Origin: Macrostomum hystrix
Lineage: Eukaryota > Platyhelminthes > Macrostomidae
Assembly (NCBI GenBank): GCA_950097015.1
Contig: CATNEN010000001.1
Location: forward strand, 20,885,501-20,949,500
DNA length: 64,000 bases
Reading direction: 5' to 3'
Positions 24,801-36,823 of this stretch are shown piece by piece (within the stretch, counting starts at the first letter, position 1; each line of letters starts with the position of its first letter). A program made the translations under genes and the position numbers. The notes beneath the pieces were generated by a model. The model searched no databases and was not told the DNA's origin. It was given only the letters and a program-made list of their open reading frames with translations.

Positions 24801-27800
24801 ATTCAGCAGCAGCAGCACGAGGCTGGAGTTGTGAGCACCGACTCGGATGAGTCCCGAGTCTGAGGACAGCCGAATCAGATCGAACTGGGTGAGACTGCTC
24901 CGGAATGAGAGCTCGAAGGTCCAGTCAGCCGAGCTGCTCGAGGCTGCGATGCTGAGCAGGGCGCTGAAGCTGGCGGAGCCGTTGAATGAGACCAGGGTTG
25001 TGAGGTTGCACTGAGAGCCCGTCCATCCTGGGCCGCAGGTGCACAGGTGTCCGTGCTCAGGTGTCGGCAGCTCCCTCAAGAGAACCGGCTCGCAGGTGGC
25101 GCCATTCCGACACGGCGCGGAGTCGCAGCCGGTCAGCCTGACGCTGCAGTTCTTGCCGCCGAACCCTGACGGGCAGTTGGTGCAGGCGTAGTCAGCCAGC
25201 AGGTCCTTGCAGACAGCTCCGTTGCGACACGGCTGACGGAACAGCTCGCACTCGTTGATGTCCACCGAGCAGTTGGCGCCCTCATATCCGGGCAGGCAGT
25301 GGCAGGTGAATGAGGCCAGGCCGTCCGTGCAGCTCGAGGCGTGAGCGCACACGCTCTGGTTGGTGCCGGGCAGCACGCAGTCGTCCGGGTTCACTGAGCA
25401 GTTTTTGCCTGAGGTTCCTGGAAGAAAGGAAACGTAGAACTTCTGTTTCATGAACCGGTCTTTACTGACACAATTCCCGCGCCTTCCCAAGCCGCGTTTA
25501 CTCGATTAAATCGGTACTCCGGGACTCGAGAGAATTATGCCAATTTTAAACAAAGGCTTTTCAGAGACTCAAAATTTCCCTTCGATAATTTATGTTTTTC
25601 TTTAATAATTCATGCTAAATAGTCGATAATTTATTTTTCCCCTCAATTATTTAAACTTTCCCTAAGATTTTTTAATGCTACTCGCAATTCATACATTTCA
25701 CTCGTTAACACATGTTACCCCCTGATAATTCATTTTACACCCTTGATTAATTATGCTACGCCCGATAATTTAGAACATCTTGTTGAATCCTTCTACTTCC
25801 TCGATAGATCATGCTACCCCTCAATAATAATAATTGGCTACCATTCGATAGATCATGCTACCCCTCAATAATAATAATTGGCTACCATTCGATAGATCAT
25901 GCTACAGCCTCAATAATAATAATTGGCTACCATTCGATAGATCATGCTACCCCTCAATAATAATAATTGGCTACCATTCGATAGATCAAGCTACCCCTCA
26001 ATAATAATAATTGGCTACCATTCGATAGATCATGCTACCCCTCAATAATAATAATTGGCTACCATTCGATAGATCAAGCTACCCCCTCAATAATAATAAT
26101 TGGCTACCATTCGATAGATCATGCTACCCCCCTCAATAATAATAATTGGCTACCATTCGATAGATCATGCTACCCCTCAATAATAATAATTGGCTACCAT
26201 TCGATAGATCATGCTACCCCTCAATAATAATAATTGGCTACCATTCGATAGATCATGCTACCCCTCAATAATAATAATTGGCTACCATTCGATAGATCAT
26301 GCTACCCCTCAATAATAATAATTGGCTAACCGTCGATAGATCATGCTACCCCTCAATAATAATAATTGGCTACCATTCGATAGATCATGCTACCCCTCAA
26401 TAATAATAATTGGCTAACCGTCGATAGATCATGCTACCCCTCAATAATAATAATTGGCTACCATTCGATAGATCAAGCTACCCCCTCAATAATAATAATT
26501 GGCTACCATTCGATAGATCATGCTACCCCTCAATAATAATAATTGGCTAACCGTCGATAGATCATGCTACCCCTCAATAATAATAATTGGCTACCATTCG
26601 ATAGATCATGCTACCCCTCAATAATAATAATTGGCTACCATTCGATAGATCATGCTACCCCTCAATAATAATAATTGGCTACCATTCGATAGATCAAGCT
26701 ACCCCCTCAATAATAATAATTGGCTACCATTCGATAGATCATGCTACCCCTCAATAATAATAATTGGCTACCATTCGATAGATCATGCTACCCCTCAATA
26801 ATAATAATTGGCTACCATTCGATAGATCATGCTACCCCTCAATAATAATAATTGGCTACCATTCGATAGATCATGCTACCCCTCAATAATAATAATTGGC
26901 TACCCCTCGATTGATCATGCTACCCCTCAATAATAATAATTGGCTACCATTCGATAGATCAAGCTACCCCTCAATAATAATAATTGGCTACCATTCGATA
27001 GATCATGCTACCCCTCAATAATAATAATTGGCTACCCCTCGATAGATCATGCTACCCCCTCAATAATAATAATTGGCTACCATTCGATAGATCAAGCTAC
27101 CCCTCAATAATAATAATTGGCTACCCCTCGATAGATCATGCTACCCCTCAATAATAATAATTGGCTACCCCTCGATAGATCATGCTACCCCCTCAATAAT
27201 AATAATTGGCTACCATTCGATAGATCATGCTACCCCTCAATAATAATAATTGGCTACCCCTCGATAGATCATGCTACCCCCTCAATAATAATAATTGGCT
27301 ACCCCTCGATAGATCATGCTACCCCTCAATAATAATAATTGGCTACCCCTCGATAGATCATGCTACCCCTCAATAATAATAATTGGCTACCATTCGATAG
27401 ATCATGCTACCCCTCAATAATAATAATTGGCTACCATTCGATAGATCAAGCTACCCCTCAATAATAATAATTGGCTACCCCTCGATAGATCATGCTACCC
27501 CTCAATAATAATAATTGGCTACCCCTCGATAGATCATGCTACCCCCTCAATAATAATAATTGGCTACCATTCGATAGATCATGCTACCCCTCAATAATAA
27601 TAATTGGCTACCCCTCGATAGATCATGCTACCCCCTCAATAATAATAATTGGCTACCCCTCGATAGATCATGCTACCCCTCAATAATAATAATTGGCTAC
27701 CCCTCGATAGATCATGCTACCCCTCAATAATAATAATTGGCTACCATTCGATAGATCATGCTACCCCTCAATAATAATAATTGGCTACCCCTCGATTGAT

Positions 27801-30800
27801 CATGCTACCCCCTCATGCAATATCTTCAAGAAATCATTATATTCCCTAGATCTAATGCTTTGCTTCACCAATTCCCAGCAATTTACCTGACATCTCATGC
27901 TGCTATCCATTGATATCTAACGCTATATTCTTTAGTTTCATATTTTCCTTCGAATTATTTTGCCTTAAAAATATAGAAAAATAATGATTGCTTCCCTGCT
28001 CGAAAAAACGTTACATTTCAAAAAGAGTAACGCCATGTGCTCCGATTAAAATATTTTCTCCTAGTTCTGAATCGAATAACGATTACTGCAATGTTGGAAA
28101 CGTTTTCTTTCGTTATGAAAATAAAATAACGCTAACAGCTACGCGTACGTATGCCCGAGCGGTATTCATTTAGTTTTGAATCGAATAACGCTTGAAGCCA
28201 TGCTAAAAATGGCTTCAACTAAAAATGAATAACGCTGTTAGCTATTTACATATTTTTTCTAGTTCTGAATTTGATAGCGCTTGCAGCAATGCTCAGAAAC
28301 CTTCCTTAGTTTTAGTATCAAATAACACTTGCTGCTGCACTCGAAAAAACTTACCAGCGTATATTCATTTCTCACAGCGAGAAGGTTCAAAAAGGCAAAC
28401 AAATATTTGCTTTGACAGTAGGTAATCGAATGAGCTTACTATTTATACTGGAACCCAATAAAAAATTACCTTAAATATTGACTAGCAACGATGCCCCCTT
28501 TTCGGGAGCTTAAACCTGAATGCAAAAATCTGTGAAGTTACGAAAGTTTTTCAGTCTGTCAAACAATGCTACCCTTCCCATAAATCACACTACCCCTCTA
28601 CAATTCATGCTACTCCCTTGATTCATTATTACCCCCTCGACAAGTGCATAATTGTTGTGAGACTCACCAGCCGGGCACAAGCATTCAAAGCCAGCTGCAA
28701 GTGAATAATTGAAAGCGCCATTGAAGGGAAATGGCAAGCTGGCATTGCCATAGAGTCGCTGATTGCTTCTCTCCAGGCAGGTGCCATTGTACTGACACGG
28801 GTTGGGCCTGCAGTCGGGCACATCAACAGTACAGTTCCTGCCAGTGTAGGCGGCTAAGCAGTTGCAGGTGTAGTTCTTCACTCCGTCGACACAAACGCCA
28901 GCGTTGGCGCACGGGTTACCAGATGCGGCGCAGTCGTCAATGTTTTCACTGCAGTTGGCTCCACGGAATCCAGTGTCAGAGCAGTTGCAGGTGTAGCTGA
29001 GGGCGGGCGAGGAAAAACTGGTTACAGAACTGGGTGGGGATAACACTCCACAGAACTGGGTGGGGATAACACTCCACAGAACTGGGTGGGGATAACACTC
29101 CACAGAACTGGGTGGGGATAACACTCCACAGAACAGGGATGGGGATAAAACTCCACAGAACTGGGATGGGGATAACACCCCACAGAACTGGGATGGGGAT
29201 AACACCCCACAGAACAGGGATGGGGATAAAACTCCACAGAACAGGGATGAGGATAACACCCCACAGAACTGGGATGGGGATAACACCCCACAGAACAGGG
29301 ATGGGGATAACACTCCACAGAACTGGGATGGGGATAACACCCCACAGAACTGGGTGGGGATAACACCCCACAGAACAGGGATGGGGATAACACTCCACAG
29401 AACTGGGGTTGGGAAAACACTCCACAGAACTGGGGTTGGGAAAACACCCCACAGAACAGGGATGGAGATAACACCCCACAGAACAGGGATGGAGATAACA
29501 CCCCACAGAACTGGGATGGGGATAACACCCCACAGAACTGGGATGGGGATAACACTCCACAGAACTGGGGTTGGGAAAACACTCCACAGAACTGGGGTTG
29601 GGAAAACACCCCACAGAACAGGGATGGAGATAACACCCCACAGAACAGGGATGGAGATAACACTCCACAGAACTGGGGTTGGGAAAACACTCCACAGAAC
29701 AGGGATGAGGATAACACCCCACAGAACAGGGATGGGGATAACACCCCACAGAACTGGGATGGGGATAACACTCCACAGAACTGGTTGGGGATAATGATAG
29801 CATATAATGAAGTGGTTGAGTATATTTCTAAACAAATAATTTTTTAAGGATAAAAGCTTGTACAACACACGACGCTTTCTTGCACAAAAATGTGTTTCTA
29901 AAAATAGCATTCAAATTAGGCACACGCCCAACACAGCGAAGTGCATTGAAATGTGATAATATCGCAGATTAAGTAAATCAGGCCTGACCTGGCATTGCCG
30001 TCAATGCAGCTGCCTCCGTTCAGGCATGCACCAGCGAAGCAGTCGTTCGTGTTCGCAGAGCAGTCTCTGCCACCCCAGCCCATGTAGCAGCTGCAGTTGT
30101 AGTTATTCACCAGATTGCTGCACCTACCGTTTAGGCAGGGGTTTGAGGCGCAGTTGTCAGTAACGTTCTCGCATCTAGTGCCTGCAAGCAAACATTTTAG
30201 GATAATATTTGTAGGAAATATAGGAAAATAAAACCGATGCAACTGTTAGGCAAACTGCGTGCTAGCTAGCAGAAGCTGAAGCTAGCAGGGTGAGATAGAC
30301 AAGAGAGGGCAGTGGACAGAGGGTGAGATGGAAGTCAGGTGAACAGTCAGAGGGTGAGATAGAAGTCAGGTGAACAGTCAGAGGTTGAGATAGAAGTCAG
30401 GTGAACAGTCAGAGGGTGAGATAGGAGTCAGGTGAACAGTCAGAGGTTGAGATAGAAGTCAGGTGAACAGTCAGAGGATGAGATAGAAGTCAGGTGAACA
30501 GTCAGAGGGTGAGATAGAAGTCAGGTGAACAGTCAGAGGGTGAGATAGGAGTCAGGTGAACAGTCAGAGGTTGAGATAGAAGTCAGGTGAACAGTCAGAG
30601 GGTGAGATAGAAGTCAGGTGAACAGTCAGAGGGTGAGATAGAAGTCAAGTTGAACAGTCAGAGGGTGAGATAGAAGTCAAGGTGAACAGTCAGAGGGTGA
30701 GATAGAAGTCAAGGTGAACAGTCAGAGGGTGAGATAGAAGTCAAGTTGAACAGTCAGAGGGTGAGATAGAAGTCAAGGTGAACAATCAGAGGGTGAGATA

Positions 30801-33800
30801 GAAGTCAGGGGAATAGTCAGAGGGTGAGATAGAAGTCAGGGGAATAGTCAGAGGGTGAGATAGAAGTCAGGTGAACAGTCAGAGGGTGAGATAGAAGTCA
30901 AGGTGAACAATCAGAGGGTGAGATAGAAGTCAGGGGAATAGTCAGAGGGTGAGATAGAAGTCAAGGGAATAGTCAGAGGGTGAGATAGAAGTCAGGTGAA
31001 CAGTCAGAGGGTGAGATAGAAGTCAAGGTGAACAGTCAGAGGGTGAGATAGAAGTCAAGTTGAACAGTCAGAGGGTGAGATAGAAGTCAAGGTGAACAAT
31101 CAGAGGGTGAGATAGAAGTCAGGGGAATAGTCAGAGGGTGAGATAGAAGTCAGGGGAATAGTCAGAGGGTGAGATAGAAGTCAGGTGAACAGTCAGAGGG
31201 TGAGATAGAAGTCAAGGTGAACAATCAGAGGGTGAGATAGAAGTCAGGGGAATAGTCAGAGGGTGAGATAGAAGTCAAGGGAATAGTCAGAGGGTGAGAT
31301 AGAAGTCAGGTGAACAGTCAGAGGGTGAGATAGAAGTGAGCATCGAGTGCTCAGAGGGTGAGCACAATGGACTAGATGAACAATCGATAACCGAGACCCT
31401 GAATCGAACCGCAGCAAAGCATTTGCCTGTAGCCATCAGTGCAAAGTCAAGCGATAAAGCAAGCGTGATAATTCAATATCGATAACAGATTTCGATATCG
31501 ATTTTTTAATCAAATTCTGAACCGAATCATGCAGAAGCTCCAAAATCTTACACTCGGCATAAGCAATGAGCGATATTTAATCGATAAATTATAAAAACGG
31601 TTATAAAATATACGATACACATAATCAGTGAAATATGCTTCTCGAGTACACCTAAAAGAAACACAAACACAGAAACGTTTACCTCTCAATGCAAGCCGTC
31701 TGTTAAAATGTAATTTTGCAATACTGCGTTAGTGCACACCTGATAGCTATGCATTTACGAGCTCGTAGCAGAACAAGATAGTTAGGCATTGTACAACACT
31801 AAGCAACCGGAGACAGAACATCTACTGCTTGAGGATCTGGGGAGGTTGAGAACGGGAGCTGAGGATCTGGGGAGACTGGGAGCAGTAGTTGGGGATCTGG
31901 GGAGGTTGAGAACGGGAGCTGAGGATCTGGGGAGACTGGGAGCAGTAGTTGGGGATCTGGGGAGGTTGAGAACGGGAGCTGAGGATCTGGGGAGACTGGG
32001 AACAGGAGCTGTGGATCTGGGGAGACTGGGAACAGGAGTTGAGGATACGGGCAGACTGGGAACAGGAGTTGAGGATACGGGCAGACTGGGAACAGGAGCT
32101 GAGGATCTGGGGAGACTGGAAACAGGAGCTGAGGATCTGGGCAGACTGGGAACAGGAGCTGAGGATCTGGGGAGACTGGGAGCAGGAGTTGAGGATCTGG
32201 GGAGACTGGGAACAGGAGTTGAGGATCTGGGGAGACTGGGAGCAGGAGTTGAGGATCTGGGGAGGTTGGGAACAGGAGTTGAGGATCTGGGGAGACTGGG
32301 AGCAGGAATTGAGGATCTGGGAGGTTGGGAACAGGAGTTGAGGATCTGGGGAGACTGGGAGCAGGAATTGAGGATCTGGGAGGTTGGGAACAGGAGTTGA
32401 GGATCTGGGGAGACTGGGAGCAGGAATTGAGGATCTGGGGAGGTTGGGAACAGGAGTTGAGGATCTGGGGAGACTGGGAGCAGGAATTGAGGATCTGGGA
32501 GGTTGGGAACAGGAGTTGAGGATCTGGGGAGACTGGGAGCAGGAATTGAGGATCTGGGAGGTTGGGAACAGGAGTTGAGGATCTGGGGAGACTGGGAGCA
32601 GGAATTGAGGATCTGGGAGGTTGGGAACAGGAGTTGAGGATCTGGGGAGGTTGGGAACAGGAATCAAGTATCTAGGAATGCTGGAAGCAGGAGTTGAGGA
32701 TGTGGGCAGGCTGGGAGCAGAAGTTGAGGATCTGGGAATGCTGGGAGCAGGAGTTGAGGATCTGGAAATGGATCTGGGAATGCTGGGAGCAGGAGTTGAG
32801 GATCTGGAAATGGATCTGGGAATGCTGGGAGCAGGAGTTGAGGATCTGGAAATGGATCTGGGAATGCTGGAAACAGGGGGTTGGGAGTTAAGAATCATGA
32901 TCTGAGGCAAGGGGATAAAAACCTAAAATTTGCGGGCGATAATAATTAGTGAGAGTACCTAATAGTAAATCTAAAGAAGCCCGGATACCAACAATGTGCT
33001 CATAAAAGAAGCAGGTAAAGAATGGCCCCGGCATGGCAAGCTGTACAAACCATGGAAGCCGGGCAGACAGATGCATTTGAAGTAGGGCGCAGTCATGATG
33101 GTTCCAGAGCAGATGCCATTCAGGCAGACGGGAGCCACCGCGGGATCGATTCCCAGGTGTGGCTGGGCGGTGGAGCAGTAGTTGATGAGCACATTGCAGG
33201 TGTTGCCAGTGTAAGGCAGGTTGCACACACAGGTGGGCCCAGTGCTCAGCGGGTTGCAGAAGCCACCATTTTTGCAAGTGTCGCGTGAGCAGCCAACGTC
33301 TCGCCTCTCTCGATGGGATTGGACAACTCCTGATAATGAGAATTTCATGAGAAATATGACTTATAGCTTGTTATTAAAAGTCGAATTGCAAACAATAGGT
33401 TTGTAGGTTGGAATCTCAGACCAAGCAAAACAATTTATGTCCTTAAGCAAAACACTAAATTCCATGTTGCTTTTAGCAAAAACCAGCTCAAGTAGAAATC
33501 TGGTGTGGCAGCCAGTCGACAGACTGAAAAGCTGAACATAGCCTTTAATCAGTAGAAAGACAAGGCGAATCCATATTGGTTCAAAAATAATAGACAGTAA
33601 AACCAATACAGTATAATCAAGAACAATAGCAGAAATTGTTTCATGACGAATTGTTTCATGATAGTTTAAGTTTTTTGAGCAGAAATATTGTGCCTCCAGA
33701 CACCCAAAGAGAACCATTGAATATCTTGACAAGGTCAATGTTATGTGATTTTCGGAGTTGTTTTATAAGATAGATTTTATTAGAGCCGAAAATTGTAGCC

Positions 33801-34104
33801 TGTGTTCTCCATTTTCATGGCTGAATGTAGTTTAATTTTTTCGGGGGATACAGAAAAAGTAAAATGTGGATTTTTGAAATAACTGGTCTTTCTACTGTTA
33901 AAGTAATGTAACAATAGTTGTGGCTGCAACATAGGCAGTACATCTGATCCGAATGTGCTAGGTATAGTTTCTTTTTCTTTCTATGAAAAGCGATAAAATT
34001 AACAATTAATTACCTTGAAGCACTTTGGCAATGTCAGTTGCTGCAACAGTTGCTATGAGGGCACAGGCAGACAGAAGTAATAGTACAAGAAATGGGTAGG
34101 GCAT
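18883..34104 (-). CDS. crb: Crumbs, complete apical polarity receptor
   Basis: Nine exons on the minus strand, all phases consistent: 34104-34014, 33329-33051, 30181-29989, 28996-28668, 25417-24135, 24065-23494, 23134-23013, 22888-22136 and 19022-18883, giving about 1253 aa. The first exon encodes a signal peptide (PYPFLVLLLLSACALIATVA). Next come nine EGF-like modules, laminin-G 1, EGF, laminin-G 2, two EGFs (the second incomplete), laminin-G 3, one EGF, a transmembrane helix (TAIIIICVVGLVIFIAV) and a cytoplasmic tail of about 45 residues. The tail has the juxtamembrane FERM-binding motif GTYGPS and ends in PPPEERLI, the PDZ ligand for Pals1/Stardust. This is diagnostic of Crumbs, which organises the apical membrane of epithelia. 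It is shorter than the insect protein, with about 13 EGFs. An RERR sequence before the first EGF might be a furin site. Most larger introns hold a distinct minisatellite or SINE. The acceptor of the last exon is a CAGCTGCAG doublet, so two residues are uncertain. Confidence 0.93.
19314..19565 (+). mobile_element. tRNA-Leu-like SINE, copy 4 (5' truncated), in Crumbs intron
   Basis: Begins in the body (AGAGAGGGCTTGGGGGCTTG), lacking the tRNA head. It then follows the family order: GTGCAATTTACGCC, GTACACTGCCTAACGATGAG, TACACACCTGTGTG, and a CAATTATT tail with ATT repeats. It lies in the last Crumbs intron on the opposite strand. Confidence 0.75.
19833..20035. repeat. inverted pair of tRNA box B-like sequences
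   Basis: At the left, GAGTCGAACTCCTGAC reads on the minus strand as GTCAGGAGTTCGACTC. At the right, GTCAGGAGTTCGAGTCTCAG reads on the plus strand. The two ends are therefore near-perfect inverted copies of a box B-like tRNA end, about 200 bp apart. No complete tRNA cloverleaf was seen. Confidence 0.45.
20075..20932. repeat. 20-bp minisatellite with higher-order repeat, in Crumbs intron
   Basis: About 40 copies of a 20-bp unit with core GAAGCGTTTGAGTCGTTAGA. A block of about 11 units ending in the odd junction TTTGAGTCCCTATAGAAGCG is repeated almost unchanged, so the array grew by duplication of multi-unit blocks. The right third is richer in GTGTTTGAGTT variants. Confidence 0.92.
21440..21790 (+). 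mobile_element. tRNA-Leu-like SINE, copy 5, in Crumbs intron
   Basis: Near full length: CAGTGGCAGAGCG and TTTGCCTCTCGCACCAAGG, GAGCTCGATTCC, GGGGCGCAGCCG, then the TTACGCCATTGAGGGCC and TACACTGCCTGACGATGAG parts. It ends in CAATTATTACTATTCTT. Opposite in strand to the host gene. Confidence 0.82.
22920..23001. repeat. 41-bp tandem duplication in Crumbs intron
   Basis: Two adjacent, almost identical 41-bp copies (core CAGCGTGAGTCTTAGTCGG) just downstream of the splice donor of the seventh Crumbs exon. This may be a newborn minisatellite. Confidence 0.85.
23260..23450. repeat. degenerate short tandem repeat in Crumbs intron
   Basis: Imperfect repeats around GGGGATCAGGGATATTA, about 17 bp, within the intron between the sixth and seventh Crumbs exons. 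Only the last few units are well matched. Confidence 0.55.
25795..27815. repeat. 44-bp minisatellite with ~354-bp higher-order period, in Crumbs intron
   Basis: About 45 copies of a 44-bp unit (core AATAATAATAATTGGCTACC, then TCGATAGATCATGCTACC). Variants CATTCGATAG, CCGTCGATAG and CCCTCGATAG mark subtypes. An eight-unit block of about 354 bp is repeated exactly near 27138 and 27492. The array lies in the long intron before the large laminin-G exon. Confidence 0.95.
27816..28667. other. intron sequence of Crumbs
   Basis: AT-rich remainder of the intron between the 44-bp array and the exon ending at 28668. It has scattered AATAACGCT-like short motifs but no clear repeat or gene. Confidence 0.5.
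29020..29790. repeat. 27-bp minisatellite in Crumbs intron
   Basis: About 28 copies of a unit of about 27 bp (core CACAGAACTGGGATGGGG), starting about 25 bp from the splice acceptor of the 28996 exon. Variants GGGTTGGGAAAAC and CAGGGATGG alternate in blocks. All frames remain open, giving false long proteins on both strands, one of which reads into the real exon. Confidence 0.94.
30295..31345. repeat. 31-bp minisatellite in Crumbs intron
   Basis: About 33 copies of a 31-bp unit with core CAGAGGGTGAGATAGAAGTC, followed by a variable part (AGGTGAACAGT, AAGGTGAACAAT, AGGGGAATAGT). A pattern of several subtypes repeats as a block, again a higher-order array. Confidence 0.94.
31346..31820. other. 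intron sequence of Crumbs between two arrays
   Basis: AT-rich with ATCGATA-type motifs. No gene recognised. Confidence 0.45.
31825..32885. repeat. 30-bp minisatellite in Crumbs intron
   Basis: About 35 copies of a 29-30-bp unit with core GAGGATCTGGGGAGACTGGG and AACAGGAGTT. The right end changes to a CTGGGAATGCTGGGAGCAGG form with an added GATCTGGAAATG. Frames are open on both strands and are not coding. Confidence 0.94.
33330..34013. other. first intron of Crumbs
   Basis: AT-rich intron between the signal-peptide exon and the first EGF exon. No repeat array here. Confidence 0.6.
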
Positions 34105-36823
34105 GTTTGTCACTTCTGTGCTGATTGTCTCTAGTTTAAACTGAAAATTAAAAATGTTTGATTGAAAAATTCTGCAATTCCTTAATAATTTTATAAATAT
34201 TTTTTTAATCTAAGTGGCTTCAACCAATGAAAGTACAGTTTTGAAGGCTTATGAGCCAATAGAAATATAGCAAAAATTATACAAAACCAATCTCAGACAT
34301 AATGCCTTACTGTTCCTTTACTTATAAAACATTGAATTAATATTATATTTAGATCAATTTGAAGACTTTAAATGATTGATATTATCTCAGTCAAAAGTGT
34401 TATAGTTGAACAACTATTTTAATTTGGTAATAATACTTGAGCACTAAGTGGGTTGACTGTCTTATTAGAGAAGCAGTTCTGTTTCTCTAACCATCAAGGT
34501 AGTTACAAATTCTATCTGCGATTTTCAAATAAAAAACATTCTTAGACTTAAGTACTCATATATATTATGAGTCGCCAATGCGTGAAGCCATCAAATCACC
34601 AATTAAGAAATCTATTACTACAATTACTAGAACATGATTGAGCAAAATTTATTACATGGACTGGTATTGTAGAAGTAAAATAACAAAAATTGTAATTTAT
34701 ATTTAACTATTTAATATTTAAGTAAGAAATTAATAAGAAGGAATCTCATATATATTACATATCTGTATATTTCAGATAATGGCAACATATGCAAAACTCA
34801 TTCTACCATATTACAGAAGTTGAATAATATTTTTATGGATTCATAAATTCACAGTCTTCTAAAAACTAGACGCTTATTGGTTTTCAAATGATCTCCTATC
34901 TTTATAATCTAAATAGGTATGTTTTTATTGTGGGTAGTCGGGGCATGTATACATCGCATTAGTCGCCAATAGCTATATAGTGTGTAATTTCTGTGGAAAA
35001 ATTTACGTTAAATTAGCGCTAATAGTAAACGCCGTTTGTTTTAATGACACTTTTTGTAAAATATAAAATTTCCTGAGCTTTCTAGTCCTAAAGAAAGCAA
35101 TCCTCATAATAGCTTAATCCATGGAAAAATTCACTAGATTATTTTATCTTGTTCCAAACGTGCAAAAATTGCGTCGTGATATAAACTTTTTTTCTCTAAA
35201 ACGATCGTAAATGGCCTATCTGCTCAGTGCTTAACTTAAGTATTAGCGGTACTGGATAAGATAAAACAATGTGTAATTATCTATTTGCAACCAGTTATTA
35301 CATTTTTTCTGTTTTTTATTAACGACCAGATCTAAGTTTTTCGTTTAATATTACACACGCTAGCTACATAAAGCTTAAACTGGCTTTGGTGTGAACAATT
35401 GTGCTTAAAGCTTACATTTTTCAGGCAATGATATTTGCAGGGACATTTGGATATAATTTGTACAACTAGAAAGCTAAATTCGCAATTATAAAAGCGTTTT
35501 CAAGCAGTTGCGCGCGTTTCATATAAGCAGTAATGTTAGTTGCATTTTAAGACTTGCATTTGGTACCTCATTTTGATAATTACGAGTGTATAACTTTGCA
35601 TCCTTTTAAGCGTCGATGTTGATTGTCAGATAAAAAATGATTAAGATTAGCAATAGTGCTAAAACACATTTTCTATCAATCAAAATAATCCTTTTAAAAA
35701 TCATGTAAGCTAAATTATAATATTTCCCACGTTGCAGTTTTATAATGTGAACAGTCCTAAATGCTGCATCAATATGCAGAAATAAAAGACAACAAGCGAG
35801 TCTGTAGTGTCAGCTTGTTTGCCTTCTGTCTCTCCGTGTTTTTTATTAATCAGAGTTCTTTTTCAGTTTTCACATAGAGAGGTGTGTTTTTTTTAGTTAT
35901 AGTCACTCATGCCGAGCCGGGTCCGACCAGCCGGGTGAGCGGACGCCACCACCCCAGGAGCGCTACCCCTGGGCTACAGTCTCGGCCAATCAGCGAGCGA
36001 CCCGGCCTCACTACCTGTCTACCCTTGGCAAGAAGCCACCCCGAGGGTCAGGACGGCGGCCGCGAGTCTAGTGTGATTTGTCACCTTGGCTCAAGCTACG
36101 ACAGCCTGGCATCCACCTCACCGATCGATCTAATTTAGGGTTAAAATAACCCTACTATCTGACTAGGCGCCTACTAGGCCAGTTTAAGTAAAATCATATT
36201 TCTGATTTCCCCTGGCCTACGCTCGTTGTTTTGCTTCCCGCTGTGAGCGCGCTATCTTTTTTGTGCAAATCTATCCATTTTTGTCTTGTGTAATTTTCTG
36301 TAGCAAGTTGAGTAATGCACCGAATTTTGCATGTATTGTCAAACTATTTATCAAACCTAGCTCATGCGAAGAACCTTCCGACTTTAAATTCGGAACAGCA
36401 TTGGTGTGGTCATCGCTCATACACATTACATGTTCAACACTTTAGCTGCGTGAGCGGAACACCCGAAGACACCAACAAACGATCGTTCTGTAGTTTACAA
36501 CAAACTGATTGGAAAACTGGCGATGCTCATCAGCAAACTTTACTCACTTCGTAACACCGTTGAGAGGCCGACCCACGAAGTTGTCACGTTCTTATTTATG
36601 GGGCCGAAAACTATCACGCTTGAAAGGCAATTTGCGCACTTATTATGTTTAGCATGCAGTATTAGGAAAGCAGCCCCAGTCAAGACCGGTTCTAAGCACA
36701 AACTTAACTCCCCCTACAGATCGGTACGTCCACTAGTACTCAAAGTTGTTGTCAAAGAAAGCATGTAAGTGTCAGATCACAATTCATTATTATTATATCA
36801 ATGACAATGTTTAACTAATTTCG
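34105..36823. other. intergenic between Crumbs and the WSC gene
   Basis: About 2.7 kb, mostly very AT-rich. It includes the Crumbs promoter region. A GC-rich island at about 35905-36135 stands out and contains a CCAAT box at 35986-35990. No coding gene recognised. Confidence 0.5.
35905..36135. promoter_or_regulatory. GC-rich island, possible promoter or CpG-rich remnant
   Basis: A sharply bounded GC-rich stretch about 1.8 kb upstream of the Crumbs start codon, with GGCCAATCAGCG (CCAAT box). Strand is undecided. It might be a distal promoter or enhancer of Crumbs, or a fragment of a mobile element. Confidence 0.3.

Noticed and set aside
28585-29910. 441-codon frame joining a minisatellite to EGF sequence
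   Set aside because: Only 28668-28996 is an exon; a consensus acceptor separates it from the intronic array.
31789-32910. Long frames on both strands over the 30-bp array
   Set aside because: Minisatellite within a Crumbs intron.
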